Shown: piece by piece, positions 1-11,889 of the stretch | Numbering within the stretch: the first letter of the stretch is position 1 | How the letters are laid out: each line of letters begins with the position of its first letter | Assembly (NCBI GenBank): GCA_027592745.1 | Contig: JAQCLG010000014.1 | Span: 1 to 42,625 of the forward strand | Source of the DNA: Pseudomonadota bacterium | GTDB lineage: Bacteria; Pseudomonadota; Alphaproteobacteria; SP197 | Direction of reading: 5' to 3' | DNA: 42,625 nucleotides | Notes under the pieces: generated by a model | The model's database searches: none | What the model was told of the DNA's origin: nothing | Seen by the model: only the letters and a program-made list of their open reading frames with translations | Position numbers and translations under genes: made by a program

Positions 1-582
1 CAGGCGCAGCGGCGTCGAGGCGCCGCCGTTGATGCGCTCGGACGAGCAGGCCGTGACGATGACGATGCAGTTCATCTCGGCCTTGAGTTCCACATGGTCG
101 CCGGGCGCGGTCATCGTGACGCCGACGAAGAAGCTGCCGTCCGGCCGCGGCGGCGTATTCTGGAAGATGTTGACCGGGTCGGGCTGGTTGACGTGCTCGA
201 TGCCGGCGCGCCTTGCCGCCTCGTAGTAGTTGTCGCGGCAGTTGGGGTGACCCTTGCCCTTGCCGCGGCGCTCGAACCACGGTGCGTTGCACGAGGCATA
301 GGCCATGTCGTGGTAGCCCGGCGAGGTGTCCTTGCGGAAGGTCAGGATCGCGCGGTCGCGGGTCGTATAGAAACTCTCGCCGATGCACGGAAACATGTTG
401 CCGTTGATGAGGCGCGTCACCGAGGTACTGAGGTACTCGGAATGGTCGCGCGGGTTGACGGCGAAGAGATCGCCGACCTGGCAACCCTCGATGTCGGTCA
501 GGCGAACGATATCGCCCTTCCTGGCTACGACATAACCGTTGCCGTAGCCGGGGATCTCCGCGATCCGTTCTGCCTTGCCCAT
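1..582 (-). CDS. DUF1989 / urea carboxylase-associated family protein (3' end outside window)
   Basis: Minus-strand translation from ATG at 580-582: MGKAERIAEIPGYGNGYVVARKGDIVRLTDIEGCQVGDLFAVNPRDHSEYLSTSVTRLINGNMFP...; open to window edge, so absent from the ORF track. Confidence 0.75.
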   Translation of the reverse strand, partial: MGKAERIAEIPGYGNGYVVARKGDIVRLTDIEGCQVGDLFAVNPRDHSEYLSTSVTRLINGNMFPCIGESFYTTRDRAILTFRKDTSPGYHDMAYASCNAPWFERRGKGKGHPNCRDNYYEAARRAGIEHVNQPDPVNIFQNTPPRPDGSFFVGVTMTAPGDHVELKAEMNCIVIVTACSSERINGGASTPLRL

Positions 583-589
583 GGTTTCC

Positions 590-1054
590 TCAGCGCTCCT
601 GCCGCGTCACCGAGGCGACGCCGGGACCATAGAGCTCCCGCGCGCGCGCCTCGAAGGCGCCTACCATGCGCCGCACCGCCTCGTGGAACAACATCCCGAT
701 CGCCTTCTGCAGGATGACGTTGCGGAACTCGAAGTCGATGTCGAACTCGATGGTGCAGGAGCCGTCCGGCTCGGCGCGGAAGAGCCAGGTGTTGTGCATG
801 CGCTTGAACGGACCCTCGGTGTAGCTGACGTCGAGGCGTTCGGGGCGTGCCAGTTCGACCCTGGAGGTGAAGCGTTCGCGGAACATCTTGAAGCCGATCA
901 CGAGGTCGGCCCAGAAGACGTCCCCTTCCCGCTTGCGGATGCGCGACGCGGTGCACCAGGGCAGGAACTCGGGATAACGCGCCACGTCGGCGACCAGATC
1001 GAACATCTGCTCCCGGCTCCAGGGCAGGTGTCTTTCCTCGCGATGGACCGGCAT
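590..1054 (-). CDS. Coq10/RatA-type START-domain ubiquinone-binding protein
   Basis: 154 aa, MFDLVADVARYPEFLPWC...GPFKRMHNTWLFR...CTIEFDIDFEFRN; located next to lipA. Confidence 0.85.
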   Translation of the reverse strand: MPVHREERHLPWSREQMFDLVADVARYPEFLPWCTASRIRKREGDVFWADLVIGFKMFRERFTSRVELARPERLDVSYTEGPFKRMHNTWLFRAEPDGSCTIEFDIDFEFRNVILQKAIGMLFHEAVRRMVGAFEARARELYGPGVASVTRQER

Positions 1055-2016
1055 CAGACCGCGCCGGCCTCGCGCCGGGCCCTGAGTTGTGCGAAATCGC
1101 GGTCGGCGTGATGCGAGGAACGGGTCAGCGGGCTGGCCGAGACCATGAGGAACCCCTTGGCGTAGGCGAGTTTCTCCAGCTCGGCGAACTCCTCCGGGGT
1201 CCAGAAGCGGTCGATCGCGTGGTGGCGCGGGGTGGGCTGCAGGTACTGGCCGATGGTCAGGAAATCGACGCCGGCCTCGCGCATGTCGTCCATCACCTGG
1301 AGGACCTCGTCCCGGGTCTCGCCCAGGCCGACCATCAGGCCGGACTTGGTGAAGATCGCGGGATCGACGCGCTTGACCGTCCAGAGCAGGTTGAGCGAGG
1401 CGAAGTAGCGCGAGCCCGGACGGACCTCGCGGTAAAGCCGTGGAACGGTCTCGAGATTGTGGTTGAAGACGTCGGGACGGGCGCGCGCGACGATCTCGAT
1501 GGCGCCCTGCTTACGCAGGAAATCGGGTGTCAGGATCTCGATCGTGGTGCCCGGTGTGCGTTCGCGCAGCTTCTCGATGCAGGCGACGAAATGGGCCGCG
1601 CCGCCGTCGGGCAGGTCGTCGCGGTCGACCGAGGTGATCACGACATGGTTGAGGCCCAGGCCCTCGATGCCGCGGGCCAGGCGCTCGGGTTCGTCGGCAT
1701 CGACCGCGCGGGGGCGCCCGGTCGCGACGTTGCAGAAGGTGCAGCCGCGCGTGCAGATGTCGCCCAGGATCATCACCGTGGCGTGTTTCTCTGCCCAGCA
1801 TTCCCCGATGTTGGGGCAGGCCGCCTCCTCGCACACCGTGACGAGGCCGTTGTCCTTGATCAGCCGGCGGGTGGCGTGGAAGGCATCGGAGCCGGGCGCC
1901 TTGACGCGGATCCAGGGCGGCTTGCGCAGTGCGGGTGTGGCCTCGCGCCAGGCCTTCTCGGGGTGGCGCGTGCGGGCCGGGGCCTCTACGGGCGCGATGA
2001 GCGATACCTTGGTGAT
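1054..2016 (-). CDS. lipA: lipoyl synthase LipA; probable non-canonical ATC start
   Basis: Radical-SAM [15 protein letters not shown] motif; frame extends upstream of the tracked GTG (1836) through [58 protein letters not shown] to the lpd stop at 2041-2043 with no ATG/GTG/TTG. Confidence 0.9.
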   Translation of the reverse strand: MTKVSLIAPVEAPARTRHPEKAWREATPALRKPPWIRVKAPGSDAFHATRRLIKDNGLVTVCEEAACPNIGECWAEKHATVMILGDICTRGCTFCNVATGRPRAVDADEPERLARGIEGLGLNHVVITSVDRDDLPDGGAAHFVACIEKLRERTPGTTIEILTPDFLRKQGAIEIVARARPDVFNHNLETVPRLYREVRPGSRYFASLNLLWTVKRVDPAIFTKSGLMVGLGETRDEVLQVMDDMREAGVDFLTIGQYLQPTPRHHAIDRFWTPEEFAELEKLAYAKGFLMVSASPLTRSSHHADRDFAQLRARREAGAV

Positions 2017-2040
2017 GGCGGGTTTCCCTGTCCTGCGGGC

Positions 2041-3444
2041 CTAGATGTGGATGGCCCGGCCATAGGCTGCAAGCGTCGATTCCAGCATCATCTCCGAGAG
2101 CGTGGGATGCGGGAAGACCGTGTGCATCAGTTCGGCCTCGGTCGTCTCCAGGGTCTTGCCGATGGCGAAGCCCTGGATCAGCTCGGTCACTTCTGCACCG
2201 ATCATGTGGGCGCCCAGCAGCTCGCCGGTGGCGGCATCGAAGATGGTCTTGACCATACCCTGGTCCTCGCCGAGCGCGATCGCCTTGCCGTTGCCGATGA
2301 AGGGGAAACGCCCGACCTTGAGCTCGTGGCCCGCGGCCTTTGCCTTGGCTTCGGTCAGCCCGATGCTGGCGATCTGGGGACGGCAATAGGTGCAGCCCGG
2401 GATGTTGAGCGTGATCAGCGGCTCGACATGATCGAGGCCGGCGATCTTCTCGACGCAGATGATGCCTTCGTGGCTGGCCTTGTGGGCAAGCCAGGGCGGG
2501 CCGACGAGGTCGCCGATGGCATAGATGCCGGGTTCGTCGGTCTCCAGCCACCGGTTGACGACGACATGGCCCTTCTCGACCTTCACCTTGGTGCCATCCA
2601 GGCCGATGTCCTCGACGTTGCCGGTGATGCCCACGGCGAGGATCACCTTCTCGACCTCGATGGTGTGCTCCTTGCCCTTGGCGTCGGTCACCTGGACCGT
2701 GGCCCCGGCCTTCTTCGTCTTGATGCCGCCGACCCTGGCGCCGGTCATCAGGGTCATGCCCTGCTTCTCGAAGGCCTTGTGGGCGAAGGCGGCGATCTCC
2801 TCGTCCTCGGCGGGCAGGATGCGCTCGACGACTTCGACCACGGTGACCTGGCCCCCCAGGTCTCGGTAGAAGCTCGCGAACTCCATGCCGATGGCGCCCG
2901 AGCCCACGACCAGGAGAGACTTCGGGATCGCCTCGGGCACCATGGCCTCGCGGTAGGTCCAGATTGTCTTGCCGTCGGCCTCCAGGCCGGGCAGTTCGCG
3001 GGCGCGCGCGCCGGTCGCCAGGATGATGTGTCTGGCGGCAAGATCGGCGGCGGGCTTGCCGTCCTTCTCGACCTTCACCTTGCCCTTGCCGGCAAGCCGG
3101 GCCTGGCCCTCGATCACCATGACCTTGTTCTTCTTCAGGAGGTGCGCGACGCCGCCCGAGAGGCGGCCGGCGACCTTGCGGCTGCGCTCGACCACCTTCG
3201 TTGCGTCGTAGGCGATGTTGTCGGCCTTCAGGCCGAAGGCCTCGGCGTTCTGCATCAGGTGATAGACCTCGGCCGAACGCAGCAGCGCCTTGGTCGGGAT
3301 GCAGCCCCAGTTGAGGCAGATGCCGCCAAGGCTCTCGCGCTCGATGACGGCGGTCTTCATGCCGAGCTGCGCGGCGCGGATGGCGGCGACGTAACCGCCC
3401 GGGCCACTGCCGATGACGACGAGATCGAAGTTCTGTTCGGCCAT
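2041..3444 (-). CDS. lpd: dihydrolipoamide dehydrogenase (E3)
   Basis: 467 aa; FAD motif VVIGSGPGGYVAAIRAAQLG, redox disulfide GGICLNWGCIPTKALL. Confidence 0.95.
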   Translation of the reverse strand: MAEQNFDLVVIGSGPGGYVAAIRAAQLGMKTAVIERESLGGICLNWGCIPTKALLRSAEVYHLMQNAEAFGLKADNIAYDATKVVERSRKVAGRLSGGVAHLLKKNKVMVIEGQARLAGKGKVKVEKDGKPAADLAARHIILATGARARELPGLEADGKTIWTYREAMVPEAIPKSLLVVGSGAIGMEFASFYRDLGGQVTVVEVVERILPAEDEEIAAFAHKAFEKQGMTLMTGARVGGIKTKKAGATVQVTDAKGKEHTIEVEKVILAVGITGNVEDIGLDGTKVKVEKGHVVVNRWLETDEPGIYAIGDLVGPPWLAHKASHEGIICVEKIAGLDHVEPLITLNIPGCTYCRPQIASIGLTEAKAKAAGHELKVGRFPFIGNGKAIALGEDQGMVKTIFDAATGELLGAHMIGAEVTELIQGFAIGKTLETTEAELMHTVFPHPTLSEMMLESTLAAYGRAIHI

Positions 3445-3456
3445 GGTCCCCTCCCC

Positions 3457-4803
3457 CTAGAGCAGCATGGTCAGGGGATCCTCGATGAACCCCTTGAAGG
3501 CCGTCAGCAGGTTGGCCCCGATGGCGCCGTCGATGACGCGATGGTCGCAGGAGAGCGTGCAGGACATCACGGTGGCGACGTCGAGGCCGCCGTCCTTGAC
3601 GACCGGGCGTTTCTCGCCCGCGCCGATGGCGAGGATGCCGGCCTGGGGCGGATTGATCACCGCATCGAACTGCTTGATGCCGTACATGCCGAGGTTGGAG
3701 ATGGAGAAGCTGCCGCCCTGGTATTCCTCGGGCGCGAGCTTGCCCTCGCGGGCGCGCCGGGCGAGTTCCTTCATCTCGTCGGAGATCGCGGCCAGGCCCT
3801 TGGTGTCGGCCTTGCGGATCACCGGCGTGATGAGGCCGCCCTCGATCGCTACCGCAACCGAAACATCGATATCCTTGAAGCGGCGGATGACGTTGCCGCC
3901 CCACTGGGCGTTGGCCTCGGGCACCTTGCGCATCGCCAGGGCGACGGCGCGGATGACGAAGTCGTTGACCGAGAGCTTGTAGGCGTCGCTGCGGCCGTTG
4001 AGATCGGCGCGCATCTCGAGCAGCCGGTCGATGGTGCAGTCGACAGTGAGATAGAAGTGCGGGATCGTCGCCTTGGATTCCTGCAGGCGCTCGGCGATGA
4101 CCCGGCGCATGTTGGAAACCTTGATCTCCTCGTACGCGACGCCTTCGGGCAGCGGGGCCACGGCGGCCGGTGCGGACTTCGCCCTGGGAGCCGGTTCGGC
4201 AGACGCCTGCCTGGCACCGCCGGATTCCAGGGCGGCCTCGATGTCGCGCTTGATGATGCGCCCGTGCGGGCCGCTGCCCTCGATCCCGCCCAGGTCGAGA
4301 TCGGCCTGTCGCGCCATGCTGCGCGCCAGGGGGCTCGCCTTGATGCGGCCGTCGTCCGAACCGGCCTCGGCCTTCCTTTCCGGCCTGGCGGATTTGCCCT
4401 CGTCGGCCTTCTTTCTTTCCGCCCTGGGCTGCTCCTCTTCCTTTTCCTCGGAGGCGGCCTCGTCGTCGCTCTCCTCCTCGGGTTCTTCCTCCTTCTCGGC
4501 CTTGGCCGGCTGCTTCTTTTCCGAGCCGCTCCCGGCGCCTTCCAGGGCGGAGGCGTCCTCGCCCTCGCCCAGCAGCAGGGCGATGACCTCGTTCACGGGC
4601 ACGTTGTCGGTGCCCTCGGCGACGAGGATCTTGCCGACCTTGCCGTCATCGATGGATTCGACCTCCATGGTCGCCTTGTCGGTCTCGATCTCGGCGAGGA
4701 TGTCGCCGGAACTGACCTCGTCGCCTTCCTTGACCAGCCATTTGGAAAGCGTGCCCTCCGTCATGGTGGGCGAAAGCTGCGGCATCGTGATCTTGATCGG
4801 CAT
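3457..4803 (-). CDS. pdhC: pyruvate dehydrogenase complex dihydrolipoamide acetyltransferase (E2)
   Basis: Lipoyl domain MPIKITMPQLSPTMTEGTLSKWLVKEGDEV...EIETDKATMEVE; catalytic SCDHRVIDGAIGA near C-terminus. Confidence 0.95.
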   Translation of the reverse strand: MPIKITMPQLSPTMTEGTLSKWLVKEGDEVSSGDILAEIETDKATMEVESIDDGKVGKILVAEGTDNVPVNEVIALLLGEGEDASALEGAGSGSEKKQPAKAEKEEEPEEESDDEAASEEKEEEQPRAERKKADEGKSARPERKAEAGSDDGRIKASPLARSMARQADLDLGGIEGSGPHGRIIKRDIEAALESGGARQASAEPAPRAKSAPAAVAPLPEGVAYEEIKVSNMRRVIAERLQESKATIPHFYLTVDCTIDRLLEMRADLNGRSDAYKLSVNDFVIRAVALAMRKVPEANAQWGGNVIRRFKDIDVSVAVAIEGGLITPVIRKADTKGLAAISDEMKELARRAREGKLAPEEYQGGSFSISNLGMYGIKQFDAVINPPQAGILAIGAGEKRPVVKDGGLDVATVMSCTLSCDHRVIDGAIGANLLTAFKGFIEDPLTMLL

Positions 4804-4828
4804 CGCGTGTCTCCGGACGCTTGTTGCG

Positions 4829-5815
4829 TCAGTCGCGGGCGTAGCAGACGTCGCGCGCAGCCTCGACGATATGATCGGTCTGCGGCAGCGCGGCTTGTTC
4901 GAGATTGGCGGCATAGGGCAGCGGCGCATCGACCGAACTGACCCGACGCAGCGGTGCATCGAGTAGGTCGAAGCCCTGCTCCATGACAACGGCGGCGAGT
5001 TCGGCGCCGATGCCGGCGAAGGCCCAGCCTTCCTCGACGCTGACCAGGCGGTTGGTCTTCTTCAGCGAGGCGATGATCGTTGCGGTGTCGAGCGGTCGGA
5101 TCGAGCGCAGGTTGATGACCTCGGCCTCGATGCCGTCCTCGGCCAGCTTGTCGGCGGCTTCCAGCGCCTTGCCGACCATGATCGAGAAAGCGACGATGGT
5201 GACGTCGCTGCCCTCTCGCTCGACATGGGCCTTGCCGATCTCGAGCACGAAATCGTCGTCGTCGGGGATCTCGAAGCTCTGGCCGTAGAGCAACTCGTTC
5301 TCGAGGAAGATCACCGGGTTGGGATCGCGGATCGCCGCCTTGAGCAGGCCCTTGGCGTCGGCCGCCGACCAGGGGGCGAGCACCTTGAGGCCGGGGACAT
5401 GGCCGTACCAGCTGGCGTAGCACTGGCTGTGCTGGGCGCCCACGCGCGAGGCCGCGCCGTTGGGACCACGGAAGACGATGGGGCAATGGACCTGGCCGCC
5501 CGACATGTAGAGCGTTTTGGCCGCCGAGTTGATGATCTGGTCGATCGCCTGCATGGCGAAGTTGAAGGTCATGAACTCGGTGATCGGCTTCAGGCCGCCC
5601 ATGGCGGCGCCGACCGCAAGGCCGGTAAAGCCGTGTTCGGTGATCGGCGTGTCGATCACCCGCTTGTCGCCGAACTCGTCGAGCAGGCCCTGGCTGACCT
5701 TGTAGGCGCCCTGGTACTGGGCGACCTCCTCGCCGATGAGAAACACGCGGTCGTCGCGGCGCATCTCCTCGGCCATCGCATCGCGCAGGGCCTCGCGTAC
5801 CGTCACGGTTGCCAT
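4829..5815 (-). CDS. pdhB: pyruvate dehydrogenase E1 beta subunit
   Basis: 328 aa [44 protein letters not shown]...; no N-terminal lipoyl domain. Confidence 0.95.
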   Translation of the reverse strand: MATVTVREALRDAMAEEMRRDDRVFLIGEEVAQYQGAYKVSQGLLDEFGDKRVIDTPITEHGFTGLAVGAAMGGLKPITEFMTFNFAMQAIDQIINSAAKTLYMSGGQVHCPIVFRGPNGAASRVGAQHSQCYASWYGHVPGLKVLAPWSAADAKGLLKAAIRDPNPVIFLENELLYGQSFEIPDDDDFVLEIGKAHVEREGSDVTIVAFSIMVGKALEAADKLAEDGIEAEVINLRSIRPLDTATIIASLKKTNRLVSVEEGWAFAGIGAELAAVVMEQGFDLLDAPLRRVSSVDAPLPYAANLEQAALPQTDHIVEAARDVCYARD

Positions 5816-5829
5816 CGCCTTCCCCCGCT

Positions 5830-6927
5830 TCAGACTTCGGGCGCGTCGGGAACGGTGTCCCCGGCGGCCTGTTTCTCGTGGATCTCGACATTGTCCGGCG
5901 TCGGCTCGATGACGACGTCCTGCGTGTAGATGTCGGTCATGAGTTCCTCGAGCTTCGGCTCGGGGCTGTTCTGGGCGAACTCGGCGGCCTCGGCAATCTG
6001 CGACTTCACCTGCTTGTCGATCTCCTTGAGCTTGGCGTTGTCGGCGATGCCGCGGTCGGTGAGCTTGGCCCGGACGTGGTCGATCGGATCGTGCTCGGCC
6101 CGCATCTTCTGGACCTCGTCCTTGGTGCGGTACTTGGCGGGGTCCGACATGGAGTGGCCGCGGTAGCGGTAGGTCTGGGTCTCCAGCAGCATCGGCCCCT
6201 TGCCGGCACGGCAGTGTTCGACGGCTTCGCTGGCAGCGGTGTAGACCTTCTCCACGTCCATGCCGTCGACCTGCTGGCCCGGAAGGCCGAAGGCTTCGCC
6301 GCGCTGGTAGAGCTCGGTGCCGGCCTTGGCGCGCTTGATCGAGGTGCCCATGGCGTACTGGTTGTTCTCGACCACGAAGATCGCGGGCAGCTTCCAGAGG
6401 CTTGCCATGTTGAAGGTCTCGTAGACTTGGCCCTGGTTGGCCGCACCCTCGCCGAAGAAGATGACGGCGACGCCGTCGGTCTCGCGGTACTTCATGGAAA
6501 AGGCCAGGCCGGCGCCGAGCGGCACCTGGGCGCCGACGATGCCGTGGCCGCCGTAGAAACCCTTCTCGAGGTCGAACATGTGCATCGACCCGCCCTTGCC
6601 CTTGGAGACGCCGCCGGCGCGCCCGGTCAGTTCGGCCATGACCGCCTTGGGCTCGACGCCCCGGATCAGGCCGTGGCCGTGGCAGCGGTAGCTGGTGATG
6701 ATGGCGTCGGTTTCCTCGAGGGCGTGGTTCATGCCCACGACCACGGCTTCCTGGCCGATGTAGAGATGGCAGAACCCGCCGATCAGGCCCATGCCGTACA
6801 TCTGGCCGACCTTTTCCTCGAAGCGCCGCACGAGCAGCATCTGGCGGTAGAAGTCGAGCAGGAGGTCGTCATTGACCTCGTGAGTGTCGGATTTCTCCGA
6901 CCTGGATTTCGTGGCGGCTCTGGCCAT
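5830..6927 (-). CDS. pdhA: pyruvate dehydrogenase E1 alpha subunit
   Basis: TPP motif [60 protein letters not shown]. Confidence 0.95.
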   Translation of the reverse strand: MARAATKSRSEKSDTHEVNDDLLLDFYRQMLLVRRFEEKVGQMYGMGLIGGFCHLYIGQEAVVVGMNHALEETDAIITSYRCHGHGLIRGVEPKAVMAELTGRAGGVSKGKGGSMHMFDLEKGFYGGHGIVGAQVPLGAGLAFSMKYRETDGVAVIFFGEGAANQGQVYETFNMASLWKLPAIFVVENNQYAMGTSIKRAKAGTELYQRGEAFGLPGQQVDGMDVEKVYTAASEAVEHCRAGKGPMLLETQTYRYRGHSMSDPAKYRTKDEVQKMRAEHDPIDHVRAKLTDRGIADNAKLKEIDKQVKSQIAEAAEFAQNSPEPKLEELMTDIYTQDVVIEPTPDNVEIHEKQAAGDTVPDAPEV

Positions 6928-7064
6928 GTCGCCTCCCAAGGGGGCGCAACGTTCCAGAGGCCCCACCCCTGCCAAACTAGGGAGCGGTCGGATCGGTTGC
7001 AAGCGCGACGGAAGGAATATCGGTCAGAAGCGGGGGATGTTTCCCTATTGGGGGACGATTCCCA

Positions 7065-7403
7065 CTAGTTGGGTTTGTCCCCAGGATCGAGAGCGTCGCG
7101 CATGATGACGATCTCGTCGAGCCGCGTGTAGTTGAGCACGACGCGGGCGCGTTCCTCGAGCATGTCGCGGTCGAGGCTGGTCGGGAGCATCAGTTCGACG
7201 TTGCGTTCCAGGGCGTCGCGTTCGGCCTCGACGGCACGCAGGTCCACGGCGGCCTGGTCGACCCGGCGCTCGAGCTGCAGCAGGGTCATGACGCCGCGCT
7301 CGCCCTGCAGGGCGTGATAGCCGAAATAGACCACGGCGCAGACGCCGAGCAGGGTCGGCAGCATGCGGCGGGTGGAACGGATGGGGGCGAGCAGACGGGC
7401 CAT
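7065..7403 (-). CDS. ftsB: FtsB/DivIC-type septum formation initiator
   Basis: 112 aa from ATG 7403; one N-terminal TM segment then coiled coil (LLQLERRVDQAAVDLRAVEAERDALERNVELM); placed beside eno and pdhA as usual in alphaproteobacteria. Confidence 0.8.
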   Translation of the reverse strand: MARLLAPIRSTRRMLPTLLGVCAVVYFGYHALQGERGVMTLLQLERRVDQAAVDLRAVEAERDALERNVELMLPTSLDRDMLEERARVVLNYTRLDEIVIMRDALDPGDKPN

Positions 7404-7422
7404 GGTTCGGAGGGAACCATGG
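7400..7422 (-). promoter_or_regulatory. Perfect 9-bp hairpin spanning the ftsB start codon
   Basis: + strand CCATGGTTC-GGAGG-GAACCATGG (7400-7408 / 7414-7422); ftsB ATG is 7401-7403. Confidence 0.5.
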
Positions 7423-7502
7423 CGCCTGTGGATAGTCAATAAAAACTACGTCAAATCACCTGCTTGCCGCGATTGGCCAAGGCAGAAGGCCAGCACCTGC
7501 CG

Positions 7503-9691
<2,189 letters not shown>

Positions 9692-9700
9692 GGGAGCAGT

Positions 9701-11329
9701 CTATACCAGACGCGACTGCTCGACCGCAGCCCCGACGAACGAGGTAAACAGCGGATGGGGATCGAAGGGCTTGGACTTCAGCTCGGGATGGAACTGCACG
9801 CCGACGAACCAGGGATGGTCCTTCAGCTCGATGATCTCGGGCAGTTCGCCATCGGGCGACAGGCCGGCAAAGACCATGCCGTGGGCTTCGAGCTGCTTGC
9901 GGTAGTTGATGTTGACCTCGTAGCGGTGGCGGTGGCGCTCGCTGATGTGGCGGGCGCCGTAGATCGCGCTCACCGCGCTGCCTTCGGCCAGATCGCAGTC
10001 GTAGGCGCCAAGGCGCATGGTGCCGCCGAGGTTGCCGTTGGCCGCGCGCCGTTCGAGCTGGTTGCCGTTCATCCACTCGGTCATGAGGCCGACCACGGCC
10101 TCCTGGCAGGGGCCGAACTCGGTCGAGGATGCGCCGGCGATGCCGGCCAGGTTCCGCGCCGCCTCGATCACCGCCATCTGCATGCCGAAACAGATGCCGA
10201 AATACGGGATGTGGCGCTCGCGGGCGAAGGTGACCGCGGCGATCTTGCCGGCCGAGCCGCGTTCGCCGAAGCCGCCGGGGACCAGGATGCCGTTGACGTT
10301 TTCGAGGTGGTTGACGGCATCCTCGCGCTCGAAGATCTCCGAATCGATCCAGTTGAGGTGGACCTTGACCTTGTTGGCGATGCCGCCGTGGGCGACCGCC
10401 TCGTTGAGCGACTTGTAGGCGTCGGCCAGGCCCGTGTACTTGCCGACCACCGCGATCGTGACCTCGCCGTCGGGCTGGCGCACGTCCTCGACGATGCGGC
10501 GCCAGGTTGCAAGGTTCGGCCCCGTGGTATCGGCGATGCCGAAGGCCTCCAGGACTTCGCGGTCGAGCCCGGCGTCGTGATAGGCGATCGGCACCTGGTA
10601 GATGGTGTCGACGTCGAGCGCGGGGATCACCGCCGCTTCGCGGACATTGCAGAACAGCGCGATCTTGCGCCGGTCGCTGGCCGGCAGCGGGTATTCCGAG
10701 CGGCAGACCAGGATGTCGGGCTGCAGGCCGATCGAGCGCAGTTCCTTGACGGAATGCTGGGTCGGCTTGGTCTTCAGCTCGCCCGCCGCCTTTAGATAGG
10801 GCACCAGGGTGTGATGGATCAGGATCGCATGGCGGCGGGGCAGTTCCTGGACGAGCTGGCGCACCGCCTCGAAGAAGGGCAGGCCCTCGATGTCGCCGAC
10901 GGTGCCGCCGACCTCGCAGAGCACGAAATCGGCATCGTCGGTATCCGCCTGGACGTAGTGCTTGATGACGTCGGTGACATGGGGAATGACCTGGACCGTG
11001 CCGCCCAGGTAGTCGCCGCGCCGCTCCCGGCTGATGACGTCGGAATAGACCCGCCCGCTGGTCACCGTGTCGCTGCGACGCGCCGGGACGCCCGTGAAGC
11101 GTTCGTAGTGGCCAAGATCGAGGTCGGTTTCGGCGCCGTCGTCGGTGACGAAGACCTCGCCGTGCTGGTACGGGCTCATGGTGCCCGGATCGACGTTGAG
11201 ATAGGGGTCGAACTTGCGCAGGCGCACGCGATAGCCGCGCGCCTGGAGCAGGGCTCCCAATGCAGCCGTCGTCAGGCCCTTACCGAGGGATGAGACCACG
11301 CCGCCGGTGACAAAGACATACCGCGCCAT
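9701..11329 (-). CDS. pyrG: CTP synthase
   Basis: [33 protein letters not shown]...; glutaminase [10 protein letters not shown]. Confidence 0.98.
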   Translation of the reverse strand: MARYVFVTGGVVSSLGKGLTTAALGALLQARGYRVRLRKFDPYLNVDPGTMSPYQHGEVFVTDDGAETDLDLGHYERFTGVPARRSDTVTSGRVYSDVISRERRGDYLGGTVQVIPHVTDVIKHYVQADTDDADFVLCEVGGTVGDIEGLPFFEAVRQLVQELPRRHAILIHHTLVPYLKAAGELKTKPTQHSVKELRSIGLQPDILVCRSEYPLPASDRRKIALFCNVREAAVIPALDVDTIYQVPIAYHDAGLDREVLEAFGIADTTGPNLATWRRIVEDVRQPDGEVTIAVVGKYTGLADAYKSLNEAVAHGGIANKVKVHLNWIDSEIFEREDAVNHLENVNGILVPGGFGERGSAGKIAAVTFARERHIPYFGICFGMQMAVIEAARNLAGIAGASSTEFGPCQEAVVGLMTEWMNGNQLERRAANGNLGGTMRLGAYDCDLAEGSAVSAIYGARHISERHRHRYEVNINYRKQLEAHGMVFAGLSPDGELPEIIELKDHPWFVGVQFHPELKSKPFDPHPLFTSFVGAAVEQSRLV

Positions 11330-11427
11330 GGCCGATCACCCTATCACAACGGCGCGCTTGCCCAACCGTTGAGTCGGGTCGCTGGCACGTCTGGCTGTGG
11401 ATGAACCGGAGGCGCTGCGACGGCGCC

Positions 11428-11775
11428 TCATTCTGCGGCCGGAACGCTGGGTTCGGCCGGGGTTTGTTCGGTGGCGGGCGCGTCCGCGCTGCCGTCCGCC
11501 GGGATCGTGTCGACGATCGAGGTCGGGGTCGCCTGATTCGACATGACGATGGTCAGCGTCAGGCTCGACAGGAAGAACAGGGTGGCCACGATGGCCGTCG
11601 CGCGGGTCAGCAGGTTGGCGGTGCCGCGCGCCGACATGAAGCCGCCCATGCCGCCACCGCCGCCGCCTCCACCGCCGCCCATGCCCAGGCCGCCGCCCTC
11701 GCTGCGCTGCAGCAGGACGAGAGCCACGATGGCCGTGGCAAACAGGACGTGAAGGACGACGAGGATCGTCTCCAT
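11428..11775 (-). CDS. secG: SecG preprotein translocase subunit with poly-Gly segment
   Basis: METILVVLHVLFATAIVALVLLQRSEGGGLGMGGGGGGGGGGMGGFMSARGTANLLTRATAIVATLFF; next to pyrG. Confidence 0.92.
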   Translation of the reverse strand: METILVVLHVLFATAIVALVLLQRSEGGGLGMGGGGGGGGGGMGGFMSARGTANLLTRATAIVATLFFLSSLTLTIVMSNQATPTSIVDTIPADGSADAPATEQTPAEPSVPAAE

Positions 11776-11889
11776 GGATCGGCCTTACCCGTAGCGGTTT
11801 CGGACTGTGCGCGGCGACGTCGACCGGGCGCGCGAGCCTTTAACACAGGCTTGCCGGGGATGCCAGAGCGACACCCGCGCCATCTCGCC

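Noticed and set aside
1511-3904. 797-aa minus-strand ORF overlapping lipA, lpd and pdhC in another frame
   Set aside because: Arg/Gly/His-rich out-of-frame translation of known genes.
1087-4941. 1284-aa plus-strand ORF antisense to lipA-lpd-pdhC
   Set aside because: Low-complexity Asp/Gly/Leu/Ala/Val/His-rich translation typical of antisense frames in high-GC genes; the opposite strand encodes three clear enzymes.
7014-7090. Short GGG/CCC inverted repeats at the 3' end of ftsB as a terminator
   Set aside because: Arms are only 4-5 bp with no T-tract; too weak to support.
11776-11889. Possible tRNA-Leu beside secG, as in some bacteria
   Set aside because: No CCA-ended cloverleaf or TTCGANNC T-loop motif visible on either side of secG.
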